64,000 nt of DNA. It comes from Kineosporia sp. R_H_3 (lineage in GTDB: Bacteria; Actinomycetota; Actinomycetes; Actinomycetales; Kineosporiaceae). Where the stretch lies: positions 62,001 to 126,000 of the forward strand of contig NZ_MWLL01000178.1 in NCBI RefSeq assembly GCF_002198675.1. Direction: 5' to 3'. The translations under genes and the position numbers were made by a program. Each line of letters opens with the position of its first letter. Position 1 is the stretch's first letter. Positions 36,243 to 44,487 of this stretch are shown here, piece after piece. The notes under the pieces were generated by a model. It saw nothing but the letters and a program-made list of their open reading frames with translations. It did no database searches and was not told the origin of the DNA.

Positions 36243-36269
36243 GCTCGACACCTCACGAGTCGTCCGGCC

Positions 36270-36291
36270 GGGGCGACCGTGCGGTCGCCCC
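36270..36291 (-). promoter_or_regulatory. Perfect hairpin in the kdp leader
   Basis: GGGGCGACC, loop GTGC, GGTCGCCCC form a 9-bp perfect stem with a 4-base loop, 28 bases upstream of the first start codon of the kdp operon. There is no T-tract. It lies in the likely 5' UTR and could stabilise the RNA or control expression. Confidence 0.5.
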
Positions 36292-36333
36292 GTCGAGAAG
36301 TGAAGTCCCGCCGTCCGCGCACCGACATGTCTC

Positions 36334-36372
36334 TTCACGCGTTTGCGACGCGCACCCGGCGATTTTCACGCG
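36334..36372 (-). promoter_or_regulatory. Direct repeat CGCGTGAA, 31 bp apart, upstream of kdp operon
   Basis: On the minus strand CGCGTGAA occurs at 36372-36365 and 36341-36334, exactly 31 bp (three helical turns) apart, in an AT-richer patch 100-130 bases upstream of the first kdp-operon gene. Phased direct repeats suit a response regulator such as KdpE. No kdpDE is in the window. Confidence 0.45.
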
Positions 36373-36484
36373 ATCCCTACGCGGGCCCGCCCGCTGGCGG
36401 TCACGCCCCGCACGCCGGCGCGGGACGTGCGGTCCGGCGGGTGATCCCGGACGATGGAGACGTCGCCGGACCGAAGGAGCACGC

Positions 36485-36964
36485 GTGGCAGGGCCGCACG
36501 GGACCGCCGGGGCGCATGAGTTCGACGCCCTCGTCGAACCGGTGCACTGGGGCCGCAGCCGCTACACCGTCATCCGGCTGCCCGCCGCGCTCGTCGCGGA
36601 CGCCGAGCGGCAGGGGACCCGCCGGGTCGCCGGCGACATCGACGGCACGGCGGTGAACCTCGCGGTGACGACGGCGCCGGTCGTCGACGGCCCGTTCGTG
36701 TACGCCGGGGCCTCGGTGCTGCGCCGGATCGGCGTCCGCGCCGGGGACCCGGTCACGTGCCGCCTCGCGCCCGCCGATCCCGACGACGTCCCGTTGGCCG
36801 ACGACGTGCGGGACGCGCTCGTGGCCGCGGACCTGCTCGGCGCTTGGGACGCCCTCACCCCGGCGACGCGGCGCCGGCGGCTGTACGCCGTCAACTGGGG
36901 CGCCTCGGCCGCGACGCGCGCCAAGCGGCTCGCCGAGCTCGTGGCCGGTCTGGGGAGCGGCTGA
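36485..36964 (+). CDS. DUF1905/YdeI-OmpD-associated family protein
   Basis: The product has 159 residues. An N-terminal DUF1905 beta-barrel (VHWGRSRYTVIRLPAALV, then GVRAGDPVTCRL) is followed by the short bacteriocin-protection/YdeI-type helical segment (AWDALTPATRRRRLYAVNWGASAATRAKRL). GAAGGAG precedes the GTG start. Function is unknown; YdeI relatives are linked to stress resistance. Confidence 0.82.
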   Translation: MAGPHGTAGAHEFDALVEPVHWGRSRYTVIRLPAALVADAERQGTRRVAGDIDGTAVNLAVTTAPVVDGPFVYAGASVLRRIGVRAGDPVTCRLAPADPDDVPLADDVRDALVAADLLGAWDALTPATRRRRLYAVNWGASAATRAKRLAELVAGLGSG

Positions 36965-37078
36965 GGCGGCGGCCGACGTTCACAGCGGACGTCCAGGGTC
37001 CGGAGAGCCTGCTGACCGGTCCGGCCCCGAATCTTGCAGCAGTCCGATCCACCCACCTGCTGCGAGAGCGAGAGAACC

Positions 37079-37669
37079 GTGAAGATCCGAAAGACGCTGG
37101 CCGCCCTGGGCCTGGTCGCCGTCCTGTCCGCCACTGCCGCGTGCGGCGCCGCCGCGACGGGCACGTCGTCCGGCTCGAGCACGACGACGACGTCGAGCAC
37201 GTCCTCGGACACCTCCGCGGACACGTCCGGCGCGGCCGCCGGCAGCAACGCCGCGGGCGCCGGCCCGAACGCGGTCGACGTGAGCTCGGTGACGACCGAG
37301 GAGCAGCTCGTCGCCCTCGTCCAGGAGGCCTACGGCGACGCGAGCCTCGGCCTGCACCGTGGTCACCAGCCCGTCGAGAGCGTGCTCGACGAGGTGCTCG
37401 GGATCAGTCACGACGAGCTGCACGTGCGCATGGAGGAGCAGGGCCAGAACCTCGCCGCCGTCGCGACCGACCTCGGCATCGACCCGCAGTCGCTCGTCGA
37501 CGCGCTCGTCGAGTCGTGGAGCCCGGCGATCGACACCCTGCTGGCGAACGGCACCATCACGCAGGACGAGGCGGACGCCTACCGCGCGGCGCTCGAGGAG
37601 GCGTTCACGTTCCGGGTGACCTGGGACGGCCAGGCGGCCACCCCGACCTTCAGCGGCCTCGAGGCCTGA
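37079..37669 (+). CDS. Putative lipoprotein, unknown function
   Basis: The product has 196 residues. A signal peptide with basic start (MKIRKTL) ends in a lipobox-like TAAC (Cys22). A Ser/Thr-rich linker (about 25-60) leads to a helical domain with repeated acidic segments (EEQLVALVQEAYGDASLG, DEADAYRAALEEAF). The family is not recognised. It is 9 bases before the HupE-like gene, so the two may act together outside the membrane. Confidence 0.75.
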   Translation: MKIRKTLAALGLVAVLSATAACGAAATGTSSGSSTTTTSSTSSDTSADTSGAAAGSNAAGAGPNAVDVSSVTTEEQLVALVQEAYGDASLGLHRGHQPVESVLDEVLGISHDELHVRMEEQGQNLAAVATDLGIDPQSLVDALVESWSPAIDTLLANGTITQDEADAYRAALEEAFTFRVTWDGQAATPTFSGLEA

Positions 37670-37678
37670 GCCGCCACC

Positions 37679-38977
37679 ATGCCGCCGCATCTGCTGCGAC
37701 GCCCGTGGGTCGCCGCCGGCGCACTGCTCGCCGGCGGCGCCCTCGCGCTCGCCCCGACCGCCGCCCAGGCGCACAGCCTGACGAGCAGCACGATCTCGAC
37801 CCACGTCACCGGCACCGGCGTCGACGCGACGATCAGCGTCGCGCTGGACGCGCTGGAGGCCGCGACAGGGACGACCTACGACGGCCAGGACGCCGAGGCG
37901 TACGCGGACGATGTCGTCGAGTACCTCGCCGACCACCTCACGGTGACCTCGACGGACGGCACCGAGTGGGCGGAGACGTTCTCCGGGGCCACGATCGAGG
38001 ACGTCGAGGGGATCGAGTCGTTCTCGGTCGACGTCTCCTTCGACACCGCCGGGTCGGACACGTCCGGGTTCGACCTCACCTACGACGCGGTGATCGAGGC
38101 CGACCCGGCCCACGAGGCGGTCGTCGTCCTCACCGACCCCCAGGGTGACGTGACCACCGCAGGGGTGCTCACGTCGTCCGACGACACCCTGTCCGTCGCC
38201 GTCGAGGGCACGACGGCGAGCAGCGACGGCGGGCACGGGGTGCTCGACATGGTCGGCTACGGGTTCGAGCACGTGCTGCAGGGCGCCGACCACCTGCTGT
38301 TCCTCGTGGCGCTGCTGCTCGCCGCACCGCTCGTGGTCGTCGCCGGGCGCTGGCAGCGGCGGGACGGGCCCGTGTCGTCGCTGCGCGGCGTCCTCGGGGT
38401 CGTCTCCGCCTTCACCCTCGGGCACTCGGTGACGCTCGTCGCGTCCGCCCTCGGCTGGGTGGAGGTCCCGACCCGCCTCGTCGAGGTGCTCGTCGCGGTG
38501 TCGGTGGCGGTGGCGGCGATCCACGTCCTCAGACCGCTGTTCCGCCGCGGCGAGACGGTCATCGCCGCCGGCTTCGGGCTCGTGCACGGGCTGGCGTTCG
38601 CCGGCATCCTCGCCGGGCTGGGGCTGGCAGGGACGCCCTCGCTGCCGGCGCTGCTCGCCTTCAACGTCGGGGTCGAGCTGGCCCAGGTGCTCGCCACCCT
38701 CCTCGTCTTCCCCTCGCTGTACGTGCTGGCGCGCAGCCGGTTCGCGACCGCGACCCGGGTGACCGGCGGGCTCGTCGCCCTCGCGGCGGCGACCTGCTGG
38801 GTGCTGGACCGGCTGGGGATCCTCGCGAACCCGCTGGCCGGCGCCGAGGCGGCTCTCGTCGGCCACCCGCTCGCCGTCGCCGCCGGGCTCGCTGTCGTCG
38901 CCGGCGCGGCGTGGGCCGGGGACCGGCGACGGCGTGGCGCCACGGACGGCCCTAGGCTCGAGGGCGCTCTGCGGTAG
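37679..38977 (+). CDS. HupE/UreJ_2-family membrane protein
   Basis: The product has 432 residues. The signal peptide ends near AAQAHS, an extracellular beta-rich domain covers about 30-185, and then come six or seven helices starting with the family signature GFEHVLQGADHLLFLVALLL and including FTLGHSVTLV and GLVHGLAFA. His residues in these helices are the likely metal ligands. HupE/UreJ proteins are thought to carry nickel or cobalt. No hydrogenase or urease genes are nearby. Confidence 0.83.
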   Translation: MPPHLLRRPWVAAGALLAGGALALAPTAAQAHSLTSSTISTHVTGTGVDATISVALDALEAATGTTYDGQDAEAYADDVVEYLADHLTVTSTDGTEWAETFSGATIEDVEGIESFSVDVSFDTAGSDTSGFDLTYDAVIEADPAHEAVVVLTDPQGDVTTAGVLTSSDDTLSVAVEGTTASSDGGHGVLDMVGYGFEHVLQGADHLLFLVALLLAAPLVVVAGRWQRRDGPVSSLRGVLGVVSAFTLGHSVTLVASALGWVEVPTRLVEVLVAVSVAVAAIHVLRPLFRRGETVIAAGFGLVHGLAFAGILAGLGLAGTPSLPALLAFNVGVELAQVLATLLVFPSLYVLARSRFATATRVTGGLVALAAATCWVLDRLGILANPLAGAEAALVGHPLAVAAGLAVVAGAAWAGDRRRRGATDGPRLEGALR

Positions 38978-39005
38978 GGCGGCGGACCGAGCACGGGGAG
39001 GACCA

Positions 39006-39470
39006 GTGACGGACGAGACCGGCGACACCCACGTCCCGGTGACGTACGAGTCGTGGGCGCACGTCGAGGGGCCGTTCTTCCACGGCACCAAGTCGGTGCT
39101 GGGGATCGGCGACGAGCTCGTCGCCGGGTACGGCTCGAACTACCAGGACGGCCGGGTGTCGAACAACGTCTACTTCACGACGCTCCTGGAGACCGCCGCC
39201 TGGGGAGCGGAGCTGGCGACGGCACTGGCCGGGAGCGCCGACCGCGGGCGGATCTACGAGGTGCACCCGACGGGCCCCTTCGAGGACGACCCGAACGTGA
39301 CGAACAAGCGGTTCCCCGGCAACCCGACGCGGTCCTACCGCACCCGCCACCCGCTGCGCGTCGTCGGTGAGGTGGTCGAGTGGCAGGGCCACGACCCCGA
39401 GGTCGTCCGGGGCATGCTCGACTCCCTGGCGCAGCTGCGTGCCAAGGGCCTCGACGTCATCGAGGACTAG
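39006..39470 (+). CDS. arr: Rifampin ADP-ribosyltransferase
   Basis: The product has 154 residues, close to the usual 140-150. Arr hallmarks are present: FFHGTKSVLGIGDELVAGYGSNY, YFTTLLETAAWGAELA, GRIYEVHPTGPFEDDPNVTN and FPGNPTRSYRTRHPLRVVGEV. Arr uses NAD to ADP-ribosylate rifamycins, which confers resistance. The GTG start follows GGGGAGGA. It is a chromosomal, stand-alone gene; it may be silent or natural. Confidence 0.95.
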   Translation: MTDETGDTHVPVTYESWAHVEGPFFHGTKSVLGIGDELVAGYGSNYQDGRVSNNVYFTTLLETAAWGAELATALAGSADRGRIYEVHPTGPFEDDPNVTNKRFPGNPTRSYRTRHPLRVVGEVVEWQGHDPEVVRGMLDSLAQLRAKGLDVIED

Positions 39471-39558
39471 CGTCCCGCTTCGACACCGGGAGCATCGGAC
39501 CTCGCCAGTGCGGCCTCCCGCCCGCGGGACGACGCGGGTTCGTCCGCTGTGCGCTGGC

Positions 39559-39571
39559 TACTGTGACCAGA
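39559..39571 (+). promoter_or_regulatory. -10 box of a probably leaderless gene
   Basis: TACTGT at 39559-39564 ends six bases before the ATG at 39571, and no ribosome site is present. Transcription would start at or next to the A of the start codon. Confidence 0.5.
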
Positions 39572-40275
39572 TGCCTCCCCTCCACGCCGTCAGGCGCTAC
39601 CAGCAGACGGCGGATGCGGTGTGCGGCCCGACGGCGCTCGCCATGCAGCTCTCGTCGGTCGGGTTCGACCTCAGCCCTGGTGAGGTGGTGCGTCGGGCCG
39701 CGGGCTTCCGACGCGCCGGCGACGCCGGGTTCACGACCCAGGAGCTCGCTGCGTTCTGCCTCTCGCTCGGGCTCGAGGTCGAGCTGCACTCGTTCGACGG
39801 CCGGGTGCTGGACTACGCGTGGTCGAGGCTGGACCGGAGCGACCTGGAGTCACGGCTCACGGCCCTGTGCGTCCATCTGCGCGCCTCCCGTCCGTCCACC
39901 GACGCCCGCCTGCGCTACGCGGAGGGCTACCTCTCCCTGGTGCGCGCCGGCGGGGTCCTGCGGATCGCGACCCATCCACGCCGCGCGCTGCTGCTCGACC
40001 TCCTCGACCGGGGGCCGGTGGGAGCCGGGCTGCTCGACAACGTGCTGTCGGGCACCGGGAAGCGCGACGCGTCGGGAGCGCCTGACCCGCTGGACGGGCA
40101 GGTGGGCACGCACAGCGTGCTGCTCGTCGGCGCGGACGCCGACGGCTTCCTCCTGGCCGACCCCGCGCTGCCCGCCGACGCGGCGCTGCGGCGCACGGAC
40201 ACCGAGACGCTGCTCGCCGCCGTCACCGCCGCACAGGTCGACGACGACAACTCGGTGCTGCTCGTGACCCGCTAG
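39571..40275 (+). CDS. C39-like cysteine peptidase family protein
   Basis: The product has 234 residues. Cys18 in ADAVCGPTALAMQ is the expected nucleophile, and GTHSVLLVGADADGFLLADPAL supplies the His and Asp of the papain-like fold used by C39-type peptidases. There is no membrane segment or transporter domain, so it is a free cytoplasmic protein. It could be a peptidase or a peptide-binding relative. Start as given by the -10 box just upstream. Confidence 0.75.
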   Translation: MPPLHAVRRYQQTADAVCGPTALAMQLSSVGFDLSPGEVVRRAAGFRRAGDAGFTTQELAAFCLSLGLEVELHSFDGRVLDYAWSRLDRSDLESRLTALCVHLRASRPSTDARLRYAEGYLSLVRAGGVLRIATHPRRALLLDLLDRGPVGAGLLDNVLSGTGKRDASGAPDPLDGQVGTHSVLLVGADADGFLLADPALPADAALRRTDTETLLAAVTAAQVDDDNSVLLVTR

Positions 40276-40322
40276 GCCCGACGGAGTCACGTTTGTCGGT
40301 GGCGTGTGCGAGCGTGAGACGT

Positions 40323-41441
40323 ATGGCGAGCGGGACCGAGGTGTCCGTCACGTGGCCGCAGGCCCTGGCCTGGCGGGCGGAGCGGCACCTGCTCTCGCCG
40401 GTGGGCGAGCTCCCGGTCGCCGACGTGGTGCGGCGCCTGGGCGCCGTCCTCTCGATGGACGAGTCCCTCGCCGAGCTCGCCGTCCGGGTCCGGCGGCGGC
40501 GCTCCGCCCCGGGCGAGCTCGCCCGGGCGTTCGCCGCCGGTGAGGTGATCAAGGTCTTCGCCTTCCGCGGGAGCGTGCACTACCTCACCCCCGAGGACGG
40601 CGGCGCCTACCTGGCCCTCCGCTGCGCCGGCCGGCAGTGGGAGCTGCCCAGCTGGCAGGACTACTACGGGCTCACGCCGTCCGACTGGCCGCGCTTCCGC
40701 GAGGCCGTCCGCGACGCGCTGTCCGACGGCCCGCGCACCGTCGCCGAGCTCGGTGCGGCTCTGACGTCCCGCGCCGCGTACCGCCATCTGGGGCCGGTCT
40801 TCGACGACGACCCGTGGACGCTCCTCAAACCCCTGACCTGGCAGGGCGACATGAGCTTCGGGCCACCCCGCGGCCGGCGACCCACCTTCCAGCGGCTCGA
40901 CCACGACCCGCGCTGGGCCGGCGTGTGGGACCTCGACGACGCCGGCCGGTACGCCGTCACCCAGTACTTCGGCACCTACGGCCCCGCCGACGCCGACCAC
41001 GTGGGCTACTGGCTCGGCAACGGGCTCAGCGCCGGCGCGAAGCGGCTCCGCGGGTGGCTCGCCGACGTGCAGGACCGCCTGGTCGCCGTGGACGTCGAGG
41101 GCGGTCGCCGCCACGTCCTGCGCGAGGACGTCGACTCCCTGCTCGCTGCCCGGCCGTCCACGGTGGTGCGCTTCCTGCCCGGCCACGACCAGTGGGTCAT
41201 CGGCCCGGGCACCAAGGAGTCGCACGTCGTCCCGCCCGACCACCGCACCCCGGTCACCCGCAAGTCCAACCCCGTGACGGTGGGCGGTGTCGTCCGCGGC
41301 ACCTGGGCGACGACCGCGGACACCCTCACGGTCACCTGGCTCGACCCCGGACCCCCGCCGCGCGAGGACCTCGAGACCGAGGCCGACCGGCTCGCGGGGA
41401 TCCTCGGCCGACCGCTGCGGTGCGTGGTCGGCGCCGCCTGA
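40323..41441 (+). CDS. Winged-helix DNA-binding domain protein (AlkZ-like, HTH_42)
   Basis: The product has 372 residues and matches the winged-helix DNA glycosylase-like family throughout (LAWRAERHLLSP, FRGSVHYLTPEDGGAYLALR, AVTQYFGTYGPADADHVGYWLG, FLPGHDQWVIGPG). AlkZ in this family removes alkylated or crosslinked bases; the QxQ-type catalytic motif of AlkZ is not evident, so activity is uncertain. The ATG at 40323 was preferred to a TTG 30 bases earlier. Confidence 0.83.
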   Translation: MASGTEVSVTWPQALAWRAERHLLSPVGELPVADVVRRLGAVLSMDESLAELAVRVRRRRSAPGELARAFAAGEVIKVFAFRGSVHYLTPEDGGAYLALRCAGRQWELPSWQDYYGLTPSDWPRFREAVRDALSDGPRTVAELGAALTSRAAYRHLGPVFDDDPWTLLKPLTWQGDMSFGPPRGRRPTFQRLDHDPRWAGVWDLDDAGRYAVTQYFGTYGPADADHVGYWLGNGLSAGAKRLRGWLADVQDRLVAVDVEGGRRHVLREDVDSLLAARPSTVVRFLPGHDQWVIGPGTKESHVVPPDHRTPVTRKSNPVTVGGVVRGTWATTADTLTVTWLDPGPPPREDLETEADRLAGILGRPLRCVVGAA

Positions 41442-41458
41442 CGTGCACCCACCGACGG

Positions 41459-41496
41459 TTGACGTACGTGTCGAACTTTCGTCATACTCGTCGAAG
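41459..41496 (+). promoter_or_regulatory. Promoter with paired GTCGAA half-sites, rightward catabolic operon
   Basis: A -35 TTGACG (41459-41464) and -10 TCATAC (41482-41487) have a 17-bp spacer. GTGTCGAAC (41468-41476) and TCGTCGAAG (41488-41496) are direct half-sites exactly 20 bp apart. The promoter at 53111-53072 has the same half-sites with the same 20-bp offset. The ribosome site GGAGGA follows at 41508. Confidence 0.65.
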
Positions 41497-41519
41497 TCGA
41501 CGCCGCCGGAGGACCGACG

Positions 41520-42275
41520 ATGAGGCATGTCCGGGTGGGCCTTGTGGTCCCCAGCTCCAACGTGACGGTCGAGCACGAGATGCCGCTGCTGCTGCGACGT
41601 CACGAGTCCGCGACGTTCTCGTTCCACGCGAGCCGGATGCGCATGGCGAAGGTGTCGCCGTCGCAGCTGGCGGCGATGAACGCGCAGCGCGAACGGTGCG
41701 TCATCGAGCTCGGCGACAGCGACCCCGACGTCATGCTCTACGCGTGCCTCGTCGCGCTCATGGCCGCCGGCCCGGGCGAGCACCAGCGGGTCGAGCACCT
41801 CGTCGCCGAGCAGCTCGCCGCGGGCGGCTCCCGCGCACTGGTCCGGTCGAGCGCGGGTGCACTCGTCGAAGGACTGCGGGCGCTGGGCGCACGACGGATC
41901 GGGCTCGTGACGCCGTACATGGAGCCGCTGGCACGGACCGTGGTCGCGTACCTCGAGCACGAGGGGTTCGAGGTGCCGCAGTGGCGAGCACTGGAGGTCG
42001 AGGACAACCGCGAGGTGGGCCGCATCGCCGGTCACCGGGTCATGGCGGCGGCACGGTCCCTCGCCCTGGAGGGTCTGGATGCCCTCGTCATCTCCGCGTG
42101 CGTCCAGATGCCGTCGCTGGACCTGGTCGAACCGGCGGAGGCGGAGTTCGGCCTGCCGGTCCTGTCGGCCGCCACCGCGGGCGCCTACAGCGTGCTGCGC
42201 GCGGTCGGCCTCCCGCCGGCGCTCCCCGCGGCGGGGCGCCTGCTCCGCCCGGACGCCGCATCTCCCGCCGCCTGA
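41520..42275 (+). CDS. Maleate isomerase-like Asp/Glu racemase superfamily protein
   Basis: The product has 251 residues. Cys76 (VMLYACLVAL) and Cys194 (LVISACVQMPSLDLV) match the catalytic pair of maleate cis-trans isomerases, and PSSNVTVEHEMPLLL is the family start. Maleate isomerase turns maleate into fumarate at the end of nicotinate- and gentisate-type routes. It is first of a four-gene operon. Another substrate, such as a related diacid (arylmalonate decarboxylases share the fold), is possible. Confidence 0.85.
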   Translation: MRHVRVGLVVPSSNVTVEHEMPLLLRRHESATFSFHASRMRMAKVSPSQLAAMNAQRERCVIELGDSDPDVMLYACLVALMAAGPGEHQRVEHLVAEQLAAGGSRALVRSSAGALVEGLRALGARRIGLVTPYMEPLARTVVAYLEHEGFEVPQWRALEVEDNREVGRIAGHRVMAAARSLALEGLDALVISACVQMPSLDLVEPAEAEFGLPVLSAATAGAYSVLRAVGLPPALPAAGRLLRPDAASPAA

Positions 42276-42310
42276 ACCGTCCTGTCCGGTACGAGTAGGG
42301 AGCCTCACCG

Positions 42311-42982
42311 ATGACCGACCTGACCGGCCGACACCTCGTCCGCGGCGTGGACCACGCCGCCTTCCCGACCTTCGACCCCGCAGGGACCGTGACGTTCTAC
42401 CGGGACGTCCTGGGTCTGCCGGTCGTCCACTCGATCTGCGCAGCAGGCTGGGGGCCGGAGGACCACCCGGACTTCATCCACTTCTTCTTCGACATCGGCA
42501 ACGGTGACCGGATCGCGTTCTTCTACTACTTCGGCCTGGAGCGCCCGGAGCGTCTGGACCGGGGGGACTCGTTCGCGCAGTTCGGTTCCGACGTCCCGGA
42601 GTACTTCGTCCGGTCGCGGCACCTGGCCCTGCACGTGGACTCCGAGGAGGCCCTGCTGGAGTACCGGCGCCGGCTCGACGCGAGCAGCTGGCCGGTGGAG
42701 ATGCAGCTGCAGCACGAGACCATCGAGTCGATCTACACGCACGACCCGAACGGCTACTTCTTCGAGATCACCCGCGCGCTGCGGCCGGTGACACCGCAGG
42801 AGGACCTCGACGCCAACCTGACGATCGACGCGCTCGTGGACATCGTCAGCAGGCCCGGTCACACCCTCGACGACCTGCTGGCCCGGAAGGCGGAGCTCAT
42901 CGTCGAGCGCGCCGGGGCCTGGCAGGAGCAGCAGGACGCGGTGCGGCAGAACATCACGCAGCCGAGCGGGGTGCACGCATGA
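42311..42982 (+). CDS. VOC-superfamily protein (extradiol-dioxygenase-like)
   Basis: The product has 223 residues with two beta-alpha-beta modules. Candidate metal ligands are His in RGVDHAAFP, His in RSRHLALHVDS and Glu in GYFFEITR, the His-His-Glu set of the VOC fold. A helical tail of about 60 residues (EDLDANLTIDALVDIV and onward) is an unusual addition. AGGGAG precedes the ATG. It could be a ring-cleaving dioxygenase, isomerase or lyase in the pathway. The stop overlaps the next gene. Confidence 0.8.
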   Translation: MTDLTGRHLVRGVDHAAFPTFDPAGTVTFYRDVLGLPVVHSICAAGWGPEDHPDFIHFFFDIGNGDRIAFFYYFGLERPERLDRGDSFAQFGSDVPEYFVRSRHLALHVDSEEALLEYRRRLDASSWPVEMQLQHETIESIYTHDPNGYFFEITRALRPVTPQEDLDANLTIDALVDIVSRPGHTLDDLLARKAELIVERAGAWQEQQDAVRQNITQPSGVHA

Positions 42983-43224
42983 CCGGGGTCTGGTTCCTCG
43001 ACGTGCCGGAGAACCGGCCGATCGTCGACGTGGTCGCGCAGGACCCGACGGTCCGCGTGACCAGGGTCGGTCCGTACTTCGGGGTGGAGTCGGACGGCGC
43101 CATCGTCATCGACCGCCGCAGCACCGGGGTCCGGCACGCCGTCTGGTACAGCTGCGTCGCCGGTCTGTCCGTCAGCCGCATCACCCAGTGGGACAAGGAC
43201 GCGCTCCGCGTCGAGGCGCGATGA
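42979..43224 (+). CDS. Small conserved protein of the catabolic operon
   Basis: The product has 81 residues, predicted beta-rich and soluble (ENRPIVDVVAQDPTV, VESDGAIVIDRRSTGVRHAVWYS). It overlaps both neighbours by ATGA junctions, so it is translated with the VOC protein and the hydrolase. I do not recognise the family. Its fixed place between two enzymes suggests a subunit or a small binding protein. Confidence 0.75.
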   Translation: MTGVWFLDVPENRPIVDVVAQDPTVRVTRVGPYFGVESDGAIVIDRRSTGVRHAVWYSCVAGLSVSRITQWDKDALRVEAR

Positions 43225-44468
43225 CGGAGGACGGAGCGCTGCGGCTCGGCTCGGGCCGCCACGACGTCCTGCTGCCCGTCCCGGCGGAGACGGTGACGAC
43301 GGCGCACGAGCTGACGACCGCGGACGGCGCGAAGGTCACCGGCGTCCTCCGGGTCCCGCCCGGCTCGCGCTGCGTCGTCACGCTCATGCACCCACGGCAG
43401 GACGTGACGCACCACGCGCTCGTGCCGCACCTGCTCGCCGGCGGGTACGCCGTGTGGACCCAGGGGTCGAGATCGCCGAACAACGACCTGAGCCTCGTCC
43501 ACGAGCAGGCCCTCGTGGACTTCGCCGCAGGGCAGGTCTTCCTGCGGGACAACGGTTCTCGCCACGTCGTCGCACTCGGTCACTCCGGCGGCGGTGCGCT
43601 GACGGCGTTCTACTGCGAGCAGGCCGCCGCGGCTCCTGCCGACCGGTTGGCGTGCGCGCCGTCCGGCAAGCCGGTCGATCTCGCGGCGACGACCATGCCC
43701 GAGCCGGACGGCGTGGTCTTCCTCGCCCCGCACCCGGGCCAGGGCGTCCTGCTGTCGCGGCTCGTCGACCCGTCGGTGACCGACGAGACGGACCCGTTGT
43801 CCGTCGACCCGGATCTCGACGCCTTCGACCTGCGCAACGGGTTCCGGCCGGCGCCGGAACCGAGCACGTACGACGAGGAGTTCCTCGGCCGGTACCGGGC
43901 CGCGCAGGCGGAGCGGATCGCCCGGATCGACGCCTGCGCACTCGATCTCGTCGCCGGGGCCCGCGCCGCGAACCGTCGCTACAAGGCCGGGCAGGACCCC
44001 CTCGACCGACGGGCGGCCATCGCCCCGCGGATCGTCACGGTCTACCGCACGGACGCGGACCCGCGCACCGTCGACCTGTCCCTCGATGCCAACCGACGGC
44101 CGTACGGGTCGTTGTTCGGGCGCCGTCCCGATCTCACGAACTACGGGCTGGTCGGTTTCGGGCGGCTGTCGACCGCGGACGCCTGGCTGTCGACGTGGTC
44201 GGCGAACCACAGCAACGCCGGCTTCCTCCGATGCGCTCCCGCGGTCCGCGTGCCGACGCTGCTGCTGGGGTTCAGCGGCGACCAGGCCTCGTTCCCCTCC
44301 GACCTCTCGGCGATGGAGGCGGCTCTCGGCGCGCAGGACCTCGAGGCCGGGTCGGTCGACGGCACGCACTTCGGCGGTCCGATCGCCCCCGGGCACCCGA
44401 GCGGGTCCGTGCTGGCGGCCGGGGCCATCCTGCGCTGGCTCGCCGAGCGGTTCCCCGCTCGCGGCTGA
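43221..44468 (+). CDS. Alpha/beta hydrolase
   Basis: The product has 415 residues. The nucleophile elbow GHSGGG lies near residue 122, an oxyanion-type segment HPRQDVTHH near 58, a late acidic residue in LLLGFSGDQASFP, and a His in VDGTHFGGP completes the triad. An inserted lid-like region covers about 150-260. It is last of the rightward operon. It is expected to cleave an ester, thioester or C-C bond of a pathway intermediate. Confidence 0.82.
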   Translation: MTEDGALRLGSGRHDVLLPVPAETVTTAHELTTADGAKVTGVLRVPPGSRCVVTLMHPRQDVTHHALVPHLLAGGYAVWTQGSRSPNNDLSLVHEQALVDFAAGQVFLRDNGSRHVVALGHSGGGALTAFYCEQAAAAPADRLACAPSGKPVDLAATTMPEPDGVVFLAPHPGQGVLLSRLVDPSVTDETDPLSVDPDLDAFDLRNGFRPAPEPSTYDEEFLGRYRAAQAERIARIDACALDLVAGARAANRRYKAGQDPLDRRAAIAPRIVTVYRTDADPRTVDLSLDANRRPYGSLFGRRPDLTNYGLVGFGRLSTADAWLSTWSANHSNAGFLRCAPAVRVPTLLLGFSGDQASFPSDLSAMEAALGAQDLEAGSVDGTHFGGPIAPGHPSGSVLAAGAILRWLAERFPARG

Positions 44469-44487
44469 ACGGCGGTGCCGGTACCGG

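Noticed and set aside
44471-44487. Palindrome GCCGGTACCGGC between the hydrolase and TetR genes as terminator
   Set aside because: The arms meet without a loop, so it cannot form a normal hairpin; likely chance in GC-rich DNA.
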